NCBI RefSeq assembly: GCF_000226295.1
Contig: NC_016024.1
Location: 355,501-419,500, forward strand
Length of the DNA: 64,000 bases
Direction of reading: 5' to 3'
Source of the DNA: Chloracidobacterium thermophilum B
GTDB lineage: Bacteria; Acidobacteriota; Blastocatellia; Chloracidobacteriales; Chloracidobacteriaceae
Made by a program: the position numbers and the translations under genes
Shown here: positions 17,573 to 28,289 of the stretch, one piece after another
Layout of the letters: the number at the start of each line of letters is the position of its first letter
Position numbering within the stretch: the stretch's first letter is position 1
Notes under the pieces: generated by a model
Seen by the model: only the letters and a program-made list of their open reading frames with translations
The model's database searches: none
What the model was told of the DNA's origin: nothing

Positions 17573-18785
17573 TTGGCACTTCGGTTTCCTGGTCGGATGA
17601 AGGGTGGATGGTGGTTCGATAATGATAGCTTCCATCCCGGAGTTCGAGAATGACCGCCGGTTTGACAGCATTCCGATTGGCGTCGAGCGAAATTGTGCCG
17701 GTGACGCCAGGAAAATCACGGGTGGCCGCCAGGGCGTCGCGGATTTTTTCGCCGTCGGTGCTGTTGGCCCGTTCAATGGCGGCGTAGAGCACCTGCGCGC
17801 CGTCGTAAGCCAGCGCGGCCAGGGCATCGGGGGTGTCGCCGTACCGCTGGCGGTAGGCGGCAATGAACGCCTGCACCCGTGGGTCCGGGTTGTCCACAGA
17901 GTAGTGGTTCGTGATGAAACAGCCGTCGAGGGCTTCCTTCCCGCCGCGCCACAGGTCGGGGGAATCCCAGCCGTCGCCGCCGATGAAGGGCACCCGGATG
18001 CCGAGTTCCCGCGCCTGTTTGATGATCTGTCCCACGTCGCCGTAGTAGCCCGGTGCATAAATGAAGTCCACGCCGGCTTCCCGGATGCCCGTCAGTTGCG
18101 CGTTGAAGCTGGCATCGCCGGCCTGGTAGTTCTTTTCGATGACAACCGTGCCGCCGAGCCGCGTGAAACTTTCCCGAAACGATTTGGTGAGACCTACGCT
18201 GTAATCGTTCTTGACATCCGTGATGATGGCCGCGCGCCGCAGCTTGAGGTCCTGGACGGCGAACTTCGCGGCGGCTTCACCCTGGAAGGGGTCAATGAAG
18301 CAGACCCGAAAGATGAAATCGCCCTTGCGTGTGACCTTCTCGTTGGTCGAGGAAGGCGTCAGCATGGGAACTCGCTTCTGCTGGCACACAGATGCCGCCA
18401 CGATGCTGCGCGCCGAGCCAACCTCGCCCAGAACGGCGATGACCTTTTCGCGCGTCACAAGGCGCGTGACGACGGTTTTGGCTTCTTCCGGCTGGCCGCG
18501 GTCGTCTTCGAGGATGAGTTCGATGCGCGAGCCGCGAATCCCGCCGGCTGCATTGCGTTGTTCGGTGGCGAGGCGGATGCCTCCCATAGACGACGTGCCG
18601 AAGGTCGCCGTGTCGCCGGTCATCGGCATATAGACGCCAATTTTCAGCACCGGAGGAAGTCCGTCGCCAACGGCGGCCCGGCCTTTGCGTTCACAGCCAG
18701 CAACGCTCACCAGGACCACCAACACCAGCCAGCACCATATCAGGCGCCACAGGCCAAACGACGGTGGGAGTACAGAAAGGCGCAA
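17547..18785 (-). CDS. Leu/Ile/Val-type ABC solute-binding lipoprotein
   Basis: About 412 residues. A lipoprotein signal (LVLVVLVSVAGC) is followed by a type I periplasmic binding fold: LKIGVYMPMTGDTATFG, GGIRLATEQRNAAGGI, ELILEDDRGQPEEA, VIAVLGEVGSARSIVAAS and the hinge motif FIGGDGWDSP. This matches the LivK/branched-chain amino acid family, although ligands in this family also include amides and aromatic acids. No permease or ATPase gene lies nearby. The start is uncertain: TTG 18785 fits the leader length, whereas ATG 18905 would overlap rph by 80 bp. Its 3' end overlaps the GH1 gene. Confidence 0.88.
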   Translation of the reverse strand: MRLSVLPPSFGLWRLIWCWLVLVVLVSVAGCERKGRAAVGDGLPPVLKIGVYMPMTGDTATFGTSSMGGIRLATEQRNAAGGIRGSRIELILEDDRGQPEEAKTVVTRLVTREKVIAVLGEVGSARSIVAASVCQQKRVPMLTPSSTNEKVTRKGDFIFRVCFIDPFQGEAAAKFAVQDLKLRRAAIITDVKNDYSVGLTKSFRESFTRLGGTVVIEKNYQAGDASFNAQLTGIREAGVDFIYAPGYYGDVGQIIKQARELGIRVPFIGGDGWDSPDLWRGGKEALDGCFITNHYSVDNPDPRVQAFIAAYRQRYGDTPDALAALAYDGAQVLYAAIERANSTDGEKIRDALAATRDFPGVTGTISLDANRNAVKPAVILELRDGSYHYRTTIHPSSDQETEVPNVHGQAPR

Positions 18786-18825
18786 AGCAGAACCCGTGTG
18801 GGGCAGTCGCCTGCCACAACGCAGG

Positions 18826-19548
18826 TTATTCCAGCAACCCCAGCAGTTGGCGCTGGAGGGTGATGAGTTCACGGATGCCCTGCATGGCCAGATCGAGGAG
18901 CGCATTCATGTTCTCCCGTGAGAAGGGACGCTGTTCGGCCGTCCCCTGCACCTCGACGAGGCGGCCATCACCTGTCCCGACGACATTCATATCCACTTCA
19001 GCCTTGGAATCTTCATTGTAATCGAGGTCCAGCAGGGGCGTGCCATTGACCGTTCCGACACTGACGGCAGCCAGGTAGTCCTTCACCGGCATATCCGTCA
19101 CGACGCCGGCGGCCTGCAGTTTGCGGGCTGCCAGGACGAGTGCCACAAACGCGCCGGTGATGGCTGCCGTGCGCGTGCCGCCGTCAGCCTGAATGACGTC
19201 ACAATCGAGGTAAATCGTCCGTTCGCCCAGCTTGGTAAAGTCCACGACGGCGCGCAGGCTGCGCCCAATCAGGCGTTGAATCTCGTGCGTCCGCCCGGAG
19301 GGATTTCCACGGGTGACTTCCCGTGGAGTGCGCTGATCGGTCGCGCGCGGCAGCATAGCGTATTCGGCCGTCACCCAGCCGGTGCCCTTGCCCTTGAGAA
19401 ACGGCGGCACTTTTTCTTCGACACTGGCCAGGCAGATGACCCGCGTATCACCAAATTCGACCTGTACCGACCCTTCCGCGTACTTGTTGACATGTGGCGT
19501 CAACTGTACCGTTCGCAGGGCATTGGGGGCGCGCCCACCACTTCGCAT
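18826..19548 (-). CDS. rph: Ribonuclease PH
   Basis: A phosphorolytic 3'-to-5' exoribonuclease that trims tRNA 3' ends. The 240 residues match the family's usual length. Motifs are [12 protein letters not shown] (start), [51 protein letters not shown] and [20 protein letters not shown] with its phosphate-site residues. [19 protein letters not shown] and the final [13 protein letters not shown] complete the fold. It is first in a minus-strand run with the solute-binding protein and GH1 genes; the link seems positional rather than functional. Confidence 0.96.
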   Translation of the reverse strand: MRSGGRAPNALRTVQLTPHVNKYAEGSVQVEFGDTRVICLASVEEKVPPFLKGKGTGWVTAEYAMLPRATDQRTPREVTRGNPSGRTHEIQRLIGRSLRAVVDFTKLGERTIYLDCDVIQADGGTRTAAITGAFVALVLAARKLQAAGVVTDMPVKDYLAAVSVGTVNGTPLLDLDYNEDSKAEVDMNVVGTGDGRLVEVQGTAEQRPFSRENMNALLDLAMQGIRELITLQRQLLGLLE

Positions 19549-19660
19549 GGCTGATGTCTTCCGGTTGTTCTGGATGTTGTCCGCGTTGTTTCACAACTCC
19601 GGCAACGTGACAAGCCCCTTGTATCAGGAGAGGGCACGTTCGGGAGCAGGCAAAGCCACT

Positions 19661-20827
19661 TCAGCCGGCGACGGCGCGTTCCACGGCCGCAACGACGCGC
19701 TCCCAGGTGGCGTCGGTCATTTCCGGCCAGATCGGCAGACTCAGGACTTCAGCCGCAGCCGTCTCACTCACGGGTTGGGGCGGAAAGCATCCGGCATAGA
19801 CCGGAAGCCGGTGGATAGGCGTCGGGTAGTACACCATGGTTCCGATGCCCTGCACCTGGAGCGCCTGCCGGATGGCGTCCCGCCGCTCCCGTGGAAGGCG
19901 TACGGTGTACTGGTGGAAAACGTGCCCCGGAGTGACGGCCGGCGGCGTCACCCCAGGCAGTGAGGCGAGCCGGGCCGTATATCGCTCGGCCAGGCGTCGC
20001 CGGGCGGCGTTCCAGCCGGTCACATAGGGCAGTTTCACCCGCAGGATGGCCGCCTGAAGGCCATCGAGCCGCGAGTTGTAGCCGAGCATTTCGTTCTGGT
20101 AAGGCACAAGAGAGCCATGCGAGCGCAGCTTGCGGGCGCGTTCGGCAAGGCGGGCGTCGTTGGTGACAATGAGACCGCCATCGCCATACGCACCCAGATT
20201 TTTCGACGGGTAGAACGAAAACGCGCCCATCGTGCCCAGCGTCCCGACATAGCGCCCGTGCAGCCGCTTCTGGGTCGTCGGATGACAGCCCTGCCCGTTA
20301 CAGCCGGCACATGGCGGCAGGTACTGTGCTCCAAACGCCTGGGCAGCATCCTCAATCACGGCCAGTCCATAACGTTCGGCCAGCTCCAGCAACGCGCCCA
20401 TAGCTGCCGGACGCCCAAAAAGATGCACGGGCAGCAGAGCCTGGGTGCGGCTGGTGATCCGGGATGCCACGGCGTGTGGATCAAGGTTGAAGCTTTCGGC
20501 TTCGATGTCGGCAAAAACCGGCGTGGCCCCGACCAGACTGATGGCCTCGGCCGTGGCAAAGAAGGAAAACGGCGTGGTGATGACCTCGTCGCCCGGACCG
20601 ATGTCGAGCGCTCGCAGGGCGATGACAAGCGCATCTGTGCCGGAGTTGACGCCCACGGCATGCGCCACACCCAGATGGTTAGCCACTTCATCCTCGAAGG
20701 CGGCCACTTCCTCACCCAGAACGAACTGGCGCGACCGGCACACCCGCTCAAAGGCCGCCTGAAGTGCCGGACGCAGCGCCTGGTACTGGGGTTCAAGGTC
20801 GAGAATCGGCACGAAGCCGTCGGGCAT
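19661..20827 (-). CDS. DegT/DnrJ/EryC1 sugar aminotransferase with Cys insertion
   Basis: A 388-residue PLP enzyme that would transaminate a nucleotide-linked keto sugar for surface polysaccharide. Motifs are VPILDLEPQYQALRP, GVNSGTDALVIALRALDIGPG, VIEDAAQAFGAQY and the PLP lysine in FSFYPSKNLGAYGDGG. The C-terminal FHQYTVRLPRERRD, TMVYYPTPIHRLP and LSLPIWPEMTD are typical. An extra 20-25 residues sit between AFGAQY and the PLP-lysine strand and contain PPCAGCNGQGCHPTTQ, which matches the DnaJ-type CxxCxGxG pattern. The gene begins 10 bp after the anchored hypothetical protein, so the two probably share a transcript. Confidence 0.9.
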   Translation of the reverse strand: MPDGFVPILDLEPQYQALRPALQAAFERVCRSRQFVLGEEVAAFEDEVANHLGVAHAVGVNSGTDALVIALRALDIGPGDEVITTPFSFFATAEAISLVGATPVFADIEAESFNLDPHAVASRITSRTQALLPVHLFGRPAAMGALLELAERYGLAVIEDAAQAFGAQYLPPCAGCNGQGCHPTTQKRLHGRYVGTLGTMGAFSFYPSKNLGAYGDGGLIVTNDARLAERARKLRSHGSLVPYQNEMLGYNSRLDGLQAAILRVKLPYVTGWNAARRRLAERYTARLASLPGVTPPAVTPGHVFHQYTVRLPRERRDAIRQALQVQGIGTMVYYPTPIHRLPVYAGCFPPQPVSETAAAEVLSLPIWPEMTDATWERVVAAVERAVAG

Positions 20828-20837
20828 GGGCGTTGTT

Positions 20838-22031
20838 TCAGAGCAGGTCTTCGGCAAGCGGTTTGGCCAGCTCGGCCCGGGCGGCGACTTCGTTGAACTC
20901 CAGTCCAAAAGCAGCGCAGGCCGACTGTACCTCGTGAAGGGTGATGTCCGGCCGACCATACCACTCCCGCGCCCGTCCGACGACATGTGCTGCCTTGCGT
21001 GCCACTTCCTGTTCCGGCGTGAGCGTGCCGCTGCGTTTGAGGCGTGACTTGATCGGGGCTGATACCAGATGCAGTTCCGGCGCACTGTGCTCGGCCACGA
21101 CCGGTTCGGGCGGACTGTGGCGGCTCTCGGCCGGGTCGCTGGAGTGATCGTTGCGGTCGGCGGATTTGAGGATTTCAGCCAGTCGCCGCGACAGCCGCGA
21201 GGTGTCCAGTTGCGTGCCGGGGGCGTGTCCGGGCGTACGGTCAGGGGCGTCCGAAGTGGCTTTGCCGTTCCCGGCTGTGAGTGGTTCCGGTCCGGGCAGT
21301 GGCGCTTCACCGTGGCGGGCACCCGGTGGATTGGAAGTCGGGGTTTCCCGCGCCCGGGCCGCCGCTTCGACCTGCTCGAACAGTTTTGCCAGCCGGGACT
21401 TTTCGGAAACCTGGGAAGGCGTCTCACGGTAGGCCACCGGGACAGCAGCCTGACCGTTCAGTGGTGCATTCGGGGTAAAGCGGTTCAATGGCTCGGCTGC
21501 CGGTGGCGACAGCGCCGCTTCCGACGGGCCGGATGGCCTGGCGTGGAGACCCTCATAAACCGGCAACAGGGCTGCTGCCAGCAGTTCATAGCGATCATCG
21601 AGGTTGCGCGTGTCGAGAATGTCACGAATGGCGTCCAGCGCCTGACGAAAAACCGTCTGGGTTTCGGACGACATCGTGGCCGCCAGCGCCGTGCCTTCAA
21701 GCTGGAGGCGGCCGTACCAGGACAGAAGCGCCTCATGGTCAGACACCGGCGGCAGGCGGAGACAGCGCAGCAGCGCCACGGCCCGGGTGTCGAGGGGCGC
21801 TGTCGGTTCAGAGGCAGTGTCACTGATGATGGAGCGTGTAAATGACGTGGATTTGCCCGCAGGAAGCTCCGGGGGAAGCGCCCGGTGACGATCCGCGCCG
21901 GTGCGAGCCTCGCCGGTGCGTGCGCCAAGACGGAAAGCCAGCAGCGCACCACCCACGGCCACGACCTGTCCTGCCAGCCCCAGCACTACGAAAAACAGCA
22001 GTTGCACTTCGTGATTCATCGTGCTGCTCAC
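20838..22031 (-). CDS. Membrane-anchored protein of unknown function
   Basis: A 397-residue protein I do not recognise. One N-terminal membrane helix (VQLLFFVVLGLAGQVVAVGG) precedes a helical region at about 80-165 (AVALLRCLRLPPVSDHEALL, VFRQALDAIRDILDTRNLDD). A low-complexity Pro/Ala/Thr-rich linker spans about 165-320. The conserved-looking C-terminus has LTPEQEVARKAAHVVGRARE and LHEVQSACAAFGLEFNEVA. The layout suggests a bitopic scaffold with a flexible tether. It is the first gene of a two-gene run with the DegT-type aminotransferase, so a role near envelope glycan synthesis is possible but unproven. Confidence 0.7.
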   Translation of the reverse strand: MSSTMNHEVQLLFFVVLGLAGQVVAVGGALLAFRLGARTGEARTGADRHRALPPELPAGKSTSFTRSIISDTASEPTAPLDTRAVALLRCLRLPPVSDHEALLSWYGRLQLEGTALAATMSSETQTVFRQALDAIRDILDTRNLDDRYELLAAALLPVYEGLHARPSGPSEAALSPPAAEPLNRFTPNAPLNGQAAVPVAYRETPSQVSEKSRLAKLFEQVEAAARARETPTSNPPGARHGEAPLPGPEPLTAGNGKATSDAPDRTPGHAPGTQLDTSRLSRRLAEILKSADRNDHSSDPAESRHSPPEPVVAEHSAPELHLVSAPIKSRLKRSGTLTPEQEVARKAAHVVGRAREWYGRPDITLHEVQSACAAFGLEFNEVAARAELAKPLAEDLL

Positions 22032-22300
22032 TTGTGAAATAAGGTCGGACGCAACGTGGAGACCAGCTCGTTATGTATGGCCGTGCTGTTGCACGCTTTC
22101 TCTTTCACCGTACATTGCCGGATGCGGCAAGCCAAGTTTCGTTTTGTAAGGTCTCATACATTTCATCATAACGGCGTCCTGTGGCATCCGGGCCGGACAA
22201 GGCGGGCCCGATGCCTGCCCGTGCCTGCCTTGTCGTCCCGGTCATCGTCATTTACCGTCGCGGATACGCGCCTTATCCCGGCGTATGCACCCTCTGTTTC

Positions 22301-22307
22301 AAGGAGG
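22301..22307 (+). promoter_or_regulatory. Ribosome binding site deciding the folD start
   Basis: A near-perfect Shine-Dalgarno AAGGAGG lies 7 nt before GTG 22315. It is downstream of the alternative ATG 22285, so the GTG is preferred. Confidence 0.75.
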
Positions 22308-22314
22308 CCCCACA

Positions 22315-23235
22315 GTGGTGGCTCAAATTCTGGATGGGGCTTTGGTGGCCTCAAAACTCAATACCGAAACGGCTGCGCGGTGTGCTGACCTGACGGCGCG
22401 GGGCGTCCGGCCGGGGCTGGCCGCCGTGCTGGTCGGTGACAACCCGGCATCGCGTACCTATGTGAGCAGCAAAGCCAAAACCTGTACGCGGCTTGGGCTG
22501 TATTCGGAAGTCGTGACGTTGCCGGCGGAGACGACGACGGCCGAACTACTGGCGCTGGTTGCCACGCTCAACACCCGGACGGACATTCACGGCATCCTTG
22601 TCCAGATGCCGCTGCCGGCGCAGATTGATGCACAGGTCGTCATCCGGGCGATTGACCCGGAAAAAGACGTGGACGGTTTTCATCCGGTCAACGTCGGGCG
22701 TCTGGCGCTCAGGCAGGAAGGCTTCGTGCCATGTACGCCGGCCGGTGTCCTGGCTTTGCTTGACCATTACGACCTGCCACTGCGTGGGCAGCGCGCGGTG
22801 GTGCTGGGGCGGAGCACGATTGTCGGGCTGCCGCTTTCACTGTTGCTGCTCCACCGGGACGCCACCGTGACGATATGCCACTCACGGACAACCGACCTGG
22901 CGGCTGTGGCCCGGTCGGCAGACATTCTCATTGCGGCCATCGGGCGGACGGCCTTCGTCACGGAAACCTTCATCCGTCCCGGCGCGGTGGTCATTGATGT
23001 GGGCATCAACCAGGTGACGACCCAGGCGGATGTCCAGGCGTACTTTGGTGATGATCCGGCGCGTCTGGCCGACCTGGAAAAGAAAGGCTACACGTTGATT
23101 GGAGATGTGCATCCGCGCCAGGCGGCCGAGGTGGCTGGTTACATGACGCCGGTGCCGGGCGGCATCGGCCCGCTGACCATCGCCATGCTCATGCGCAACA
23201 CCGTCCTGGCTGCCGAACGCGCTTGCCGCCGGTAG
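22315..23235 (+). CDS. folD: Methylenetetrahydrofolate dehydrogenase/cyclohydrolase
   Basis: Bifunctional enzyme of one-carbon metabolism that interconverts 5,10-methylene-THF, methenyl-THF and 10-formyl-THF. The product is 306 residues. Key motifs are YVSSKAKTCTRLGL (catalytic Lys), GILVQMPLPAQI, PEKDVDGFHPVNVGRL, PCTPAGVLALL, VVLGRSTIVGLPLSLLL, VTICHSRT and TPVPGGIGPLTIAMLMRNT. I chose GTG 22315 because AAGGAGG at 22301-22307 is spaced 7 nt from it. ATG 22285 lies upstream of this site. The 283-bp divergent region before it separates folD from the anchored protein. Confidence 0.95.
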   Translation: MVAQILDGALVASKLNTETAARCADLTARGVRPGLAAVLVGDNPASRTYVSSKAKTCTRLGLYSEVVTLPAETTTAELLALVATLNTRTDIHGILVQMPLPAQIDAQVVIRAIDPEKDVDGFHPVNVGRLALRQEGFVPCTPAGVLALLDHYDLPLRGQRAVVLGRSTIVGLPLSLLLLHRDATVTICHSRTTDLAAVARSADILIAAIGRTAFVTETFIRPGAVVIDVGINQVTTQADVQAYFGDDPARLADLEKKGYTLIGDVHPRQAAEVAGYMTPVPGGIGPLTIAMLMRNTVLAAERACRR

Positions 23236-23314
23236 GGAATGGTTCATAATCGCCCGTGGTTCTTCCCCCACAAAGTATCAGAGCCATGTTTTCGCTTGCC
23301 TGTGGCGCATTGTC

Positions 23315-23809
23315 ATGAAGGAGCCTTTGGACGCGCGTTTCTACATTGCGCCAATGCTGGAAAGCGACTTGCCGGCCGTCGTTGAACTGGAGCGCCTGGC
23401 AGGGCTGAGCCGGTGGGGATATGACGGCTACCGCACCGAGTTACTTCACAACCCGTTGGCCGTCATGCTGGTCGTACGGGGACAGTCGCCGTTTCTGCGC
23501 CGTTCCATCTACGGATTTCTGGCCGGACGGGTGCAGCTTTCGGCCCGGCACGACGGCCGCGAGCTGCACATTGCCAACATCGCCGTCTATCCCGAAGTCC
23601 AGCGCCGGGGTTTGGGGCGGCGGCTTCTGAAAGAAGCGCTCTACACGGGCCGCCTGTACGGTGCGACGACGGCTTTTCTCGAAGTGCGCCAGTCAAACCA
23701 TGGCGCCCAGGCCCTGTATGCGTCGCTGGGGTTTGTCACCACGGCGCGCAAGCGCAACTTCTATACAGACCCGCCCGAAGATGGACTGCTGATGGAGTTG
23801 ACCCTATGA
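23315..23809 (+). CDS. rimI: Ribosomal-protein-alanine N-acetyltransferase-like (GNAT)
   Basis: A 164-residue GNAT acetyltransferase. The acetyl-CoA binding core is ELHIANIAVYPEVQRRGLGR followed by RLLKEAL. Motif B is FLEVRQSNHGAQALYASLGF and the C-terminal strand is RKRNFYTDPPEDGLLMEL. This matches the RimI family, which acetylates the N-terminus of ribosomal protein S18 or threonylcarbamoylation-related partners. Assignment to RimI rather than another GNAT protein rests on these motifs alone. It sits 79 bp after folD and 162 bp before guaB. Confidence 0.85.
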   Translation: MKEPLDARFYIAPMLESDLPAVVELERLAGLSRWGYDGYRTELLHNPLAVMLVVRGQSPFLRRSIYGFLAGRVQLSARHDGRELHIANIAVYPEVQRRGLGRRLLKEALYTGRLYGATTAFLEVRQSNHGAQALYASLGFVTTARKRNFYTDPPEDGLLMELTL

Positions 23810-23938
23810 GGTGTCCAGCCAGGGCCGGCAGGAGTGACGCTGCACTGGCAACAGACTCAGCCCATCCGCTTGTCCGGCGCTGACTTGGCCGGGCGGCAGG
23901 GAAGCTTTTACGATGGGCGCACAATTGCCGCGCCCTGA

Positions 23939-25449
<1,511 letters not shown>

Positions 25450-25450
<1 letters not shown>

Positions 25451-25481
25451 GACAGCCCTGACCATAGCGGCCAGGCTGTCC
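25450..25481. terminator. Inverted repeat between guaB and ndk
   Basis: GGACAGCC (25450-25457) and GGCTGTCC (25474-25481) form an 8-bp stem with a 16-nt loop between two convergent stop codons. No U-rich tract follows on either strand, so its role as a bidirectional terminator is tentative. Confidence 0.35.
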
Positions 25482-25484
25482 GCT

Positions 25485-25904
25485 CTACAGCAGTTCGCTG
25501 GTGGCAAAGAAAAAGGCCACTTCGGTTGTGGCGTTTTCGGGTGAATCCGACCCGTGGACGGCATTTTCGCCGACATCCGTTCCGAAGTCGCCCCGGATGG
25601 TGCCCTTGGGAGCATCTTTTGAGTTGGTTGGTCCCATAAGGTCGCGCCAGGCGCGAACGGCGTCTTCTTTTTCCAGGGCCATGACGACCACGGGCCCCGA
25701 ACACATGAAATCAACCAGTTCCCCAAAAAACGGCCGCTCGCGGTGAACGGCGTAAAAACCTTCGGCCTGTGGCCGGGTCAGGTGCATCAGGCGCATGCCG
25801 CGCAGACGAAAACCGGCATCGGTGATGCGCTGGATGATGTGACCGGTGTTGCCGGCACGCACGGCGTCGGGTTTGATGATGGCAAGCGTCGTTTCAAGCG
25901 ACAT
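25485..25904 (-). CDS. ndk: Nucleoside diphosphate kinase
   Basis: Transfers the gamma phosphate from ATP to nucleoside diphosphates via a phosphohistidine. The 139 residues start LETTLAIIKPDAVRAG. Further motifs are RPFFGELVDFMCSGPVV, MGPTNSKDAPKGTIRGDFG and the active-site histidine in ENAVHGSDSPENATTEVAFF. ATG 25904 gives the family's normal N-terminus and has GGAG upstream; the frame is also open from ATG 25931. It faces guaB, and both enzymes act in purine nucleotide supply. Confidence 0.96.
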   Translation of the reverse strand: MSLETTLAIIKPDAVRAGNTGHIIQRITDAGFRLRGMRLMHLTRPQAEGFYAVHRERPFFGELVDFMCSGPVVVMALEKEDAVRAWRDLMGPTNSKDAPKGTIRGDFGTDVGENAVHGSDSPENATTEVAFFFATSELL

Positions 25905-26000
25905 GGCGGTGGTGTCTCCATCCGACATCATGAAATGTGCCGCAGGTTAGCGATGTCCGGCGGCGGATGGCAACCGGAGTGAGCTGAAGCTGCCCCAGGT

Positions 26001-26879
26001 CTAAGCCGTATGGCCGATGACAGCAGCAACTTTGGCGCCGATGTCCGCTGGGCTTTCGACCACGTGCATGCCGGCGGCACGCATGGCTTCCATTTTTTCG
26101 GCGGCCGTGCCCTTGCCGCCGGCAATGATGGCACCAGCGTGTCCCATGCGGCGGCCGGGCGGAGCCGTGCGGCCGGCAACGAATCCAATGACCGGCTTGG
26201 TCATTTCCTGCCGGACGAAAGCCGCTGCGGTTTCCTCATCCGTACCGCCGATTTCGCCAATCATGACAACGGCATCGGTGTCCGGGTCGGCCTGGAACAG
26301 ACGCAGGACATCCACGAAGCGCAGGCCAATGATGGGGTCGCCACCGATGCCGACACAGGTGGACTGTCCCAGTCCAAGCTGGGTGAGCTGGTGAACGGCC
26401 TCGTAGGTCAGCGTCCCACTGCGGGAGACAACGCCAATCCGGCCGGGGCGGTGGATGTGCGCCGGCATGATGCCCACCTTGCACTCACCCGGCGTGATGA
26501 CGCCCGGACAGTTGGGGCCAATCAGCCCTGTGCCGCGCTTTTTGACGAAGTCGAACGCCCGCATCATGTCCACCGTCGGGATGCCTTCGGTAATGCAGAC
26601 GATGAGGGCAATGCCGGCTTCGGCGGCTTCCATGATGGCATCCGCGCCAAAGGCCGGCGGCACATAAATCACACTGACGTTGGCTCCGGTGGCGGCCACG
26701 GCCTGGGCCACAGTGTCGAATACCGGCGTGCCTTCGTGAACCGTGCCACCCTTGTTGGGCGTCACCCCGGCAACGACGTTCGTGCCGTAATCCTTCATCT
26801 GGCGGGTATGAAAGGTGCCTTCACGCCCGGTAATGCCCTGTACCACAAGACGGGTCTCTTTGTTGACCAGAATACTCAT
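26001..26879 (-). CDS. sucD: Succinyl-CoA ligase, alpha subunit
   Basis: TCA-cycle enzyme making succinate and ATP or GTP from succinyl-CoA, normally with a beta subunit. The 292 residues start [20 protein letters not shown]. Motifs are [61 protein letters not shown] and the phosphohistidine region [22 protein letters not shown] 26879 was chosen because the family starts there; an upstream ATG at 26921 adds 14 unlikely residues. No sucC gene lies in the window, so the beta subunit must be encoded elsewhere. It follows the MCE gene after 62 bp. Confidence 0.96.
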   Translation of the reverse strand: MSILVNKETRLVVQGITGREGTFHTRQMKDYGTNVVAGVTPNKGGTVHEGTPVFDTVAQAVAATGANVSVIYVPPAFGADAIMEAAEAGIALIVCITEGIPTVDMMRAFDFVKKRGTGLIGPNCPGVITPGECKVGIMPAHIHRPGRIGVVSRSGTLTYEAVHQLTQLGLGQSTCVGIGGDPIIGLRFVDVLRLFQADPDTDAVVMIGEIGGTDEETAAAFVRQEMTKPVIGFVAGRTAPPGRRMGHAGAIIAGGKGTAAEKMEAMRAAGMHVVESPADIGAKVAAVIGHTA

Positions 26880-26941
26880 AAGCAATATGACGGGCCGCTG
26901 CTGCGTGAATGTGCCATTCACGTGCAGGGCGGAAAAGGGAC

Positions 26942-28084
26942 TCAGAACCTGAGTCGGATGTATTTGAACGGCGACTGGCGCACGTCATAAAGGGTTTTGG
27001 TGAGTTCAGCCGTGAATTCGGCAAGTTCGCGCCGCAGACGCCCATCGTGGAGAAACTTGCCGGCGCTGCCTTCCTGCTGTTCGAGCTGTTTTTGAATACA
27101 GGTGAAGTGGGTGCGCGTCGTCTGGAGCCGCTGACGGAAGGCATCTTCTCTGGCGAAGCGTCCCAGTGCACCCCGTTCGGCCGTCTGCTGCAGGGTGGTC
27201 AGGCGGGCCGCCAGACGGTCGTACCGGCTCTGAAGGGCCGTAACCCGTTCGCGCCAGGTCGGATCGGCAAAGAACTGACCGGCTGTGCCACGGCCGCGCT
27301 CGATGTCGGCCCGCAGCCGGTTGGCCGCGGTCTGAAGTGCCGTCACCCGTGGTTGCAATCGCCGGCGCGTGACGGAGGCAAACCCGCTGCCGGTCTGAAG
27401 CGCCTGCTGAAGTCCGGTCAACTCGGCCTGAAACTGGGCCATCTGGTTGGCGAGTTCACGCCGTTTGAGGACGGCCCCCAAAGTGCCTGCCCCACGTTCA
27501 AGTCGTTGCTGAACGGCGAGGAGCCGTTCACGCATCACCTCGAAATTGGCGTTGACCTGAGCGCCACGCAACGCAATGGTGCGTGAATCGCCTTCAATCC
27601 GTCCGGCAATGAAGTCCCCTTCAGCTACGAGTGGCGCAGCAGCGCTGCCGGGGATGATGTCCACAATCCGGTCGGCCAGGGTGCCGTCGCGTTTGAGAAC
27701 GGCAACCGCGTCCCGGTGAATGAGTTGCGCCGCACTCAGCCCCGTCAGACGCCGGTCAATCCCGAGCGTAACCTGCACCTGTGGCGTGTCCCACTGCACA
27801 GCTTGTTGCACACCGGTGAACTCGATGCGCTGCACGGCCCCGACCTTGACCCCGGACAGCCGGACTTCAGCTCCCGGCCGCAGTCCGTCCACCTCGTGGA
27901 ACGTCACGCAGAGCAAAAAGCGATGGCGCTCCTGGTACGTCTGCCAGGCCGCCGCCGCCGCCACGATGGAAAGTGCCACCACCACCAGCCAGAACGTGCG
28001 CCGCTTGGCTGGTTCATAGCGTTCAGCGCTGCGGGTCGGAGCAATCTCTTCGGTTGGCGAGGGAGAAGCCATAACGGCAGGCAC
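26942..28084 (-). CDS. MCE/MlaD-domain lipid-transport protein
   Basis: A 380-residue protein with an N-terminal membrane helix ([17 protein letters not shown]). One MCE domain follows at about 55-165: [30 protein letters not shown] and [19 protein letters not shown] long coiled-coil region to the C-terminus (repeated [23 protein letters not shown] types) is common in this group. MCE proteins bind phospholipids and form periplasmic hexamers that work with an MlaE/MlaF transporter. The permease and ATPase partners are not in this window. ATG 28072 (MASPSPTEE) is an alternative start. Confidence 0.88.
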   Translation of the reverse strand: MPAVMASPSPTEEIAPTRSAERYEPAKRRTFWLVVVALSIVAAAAAWQTYQERHRFLLCVTFHEVDGLRPGAEVRLSGVKVGAVQRIEFTGVQQAVQWDTPQVQVTLGIDRRLTGLSAAQLIHRDAVAVLKRDGTLADRIVDIIPGSAAAPLVAEGDFIAGRIEGDSRTIALRGAQVNANFEVMRERLLAVQQRLERGAGTLGAVLKRRELANQMAQFQAELTGLQQALQTGSGFASVTRRRLQPRVTALQTAANRLRADIERGRGTAGQFFADPTWRERVTALQSRYDRLAARLTTLQQTAERGALGRFAREDAFRQRLQTTRTHFTCIQKQLEQQEGSAGKFLHDGRLRRELAEFTAELTKTLYDVRQSPFKYIRLRF

Positions 28085-28289
28085 CAGATGAGGTCAACCA
28101 AAAGCGCCCAGAGCATAGTGCGCCGAACGATGTAGAGGCAATCCCCGCCCAAATAACAAAACTTTTCTGGAACATCTTTCGCCGGAAACGGTATAGCTTG
28201 CCTGCCAATACCCTGAAGCTGTCCTGCCCGGGACGCCCCCCCTTGCGCGGCTACGCCAACACCCTGCCAGTTCTCACCCGACACACATC

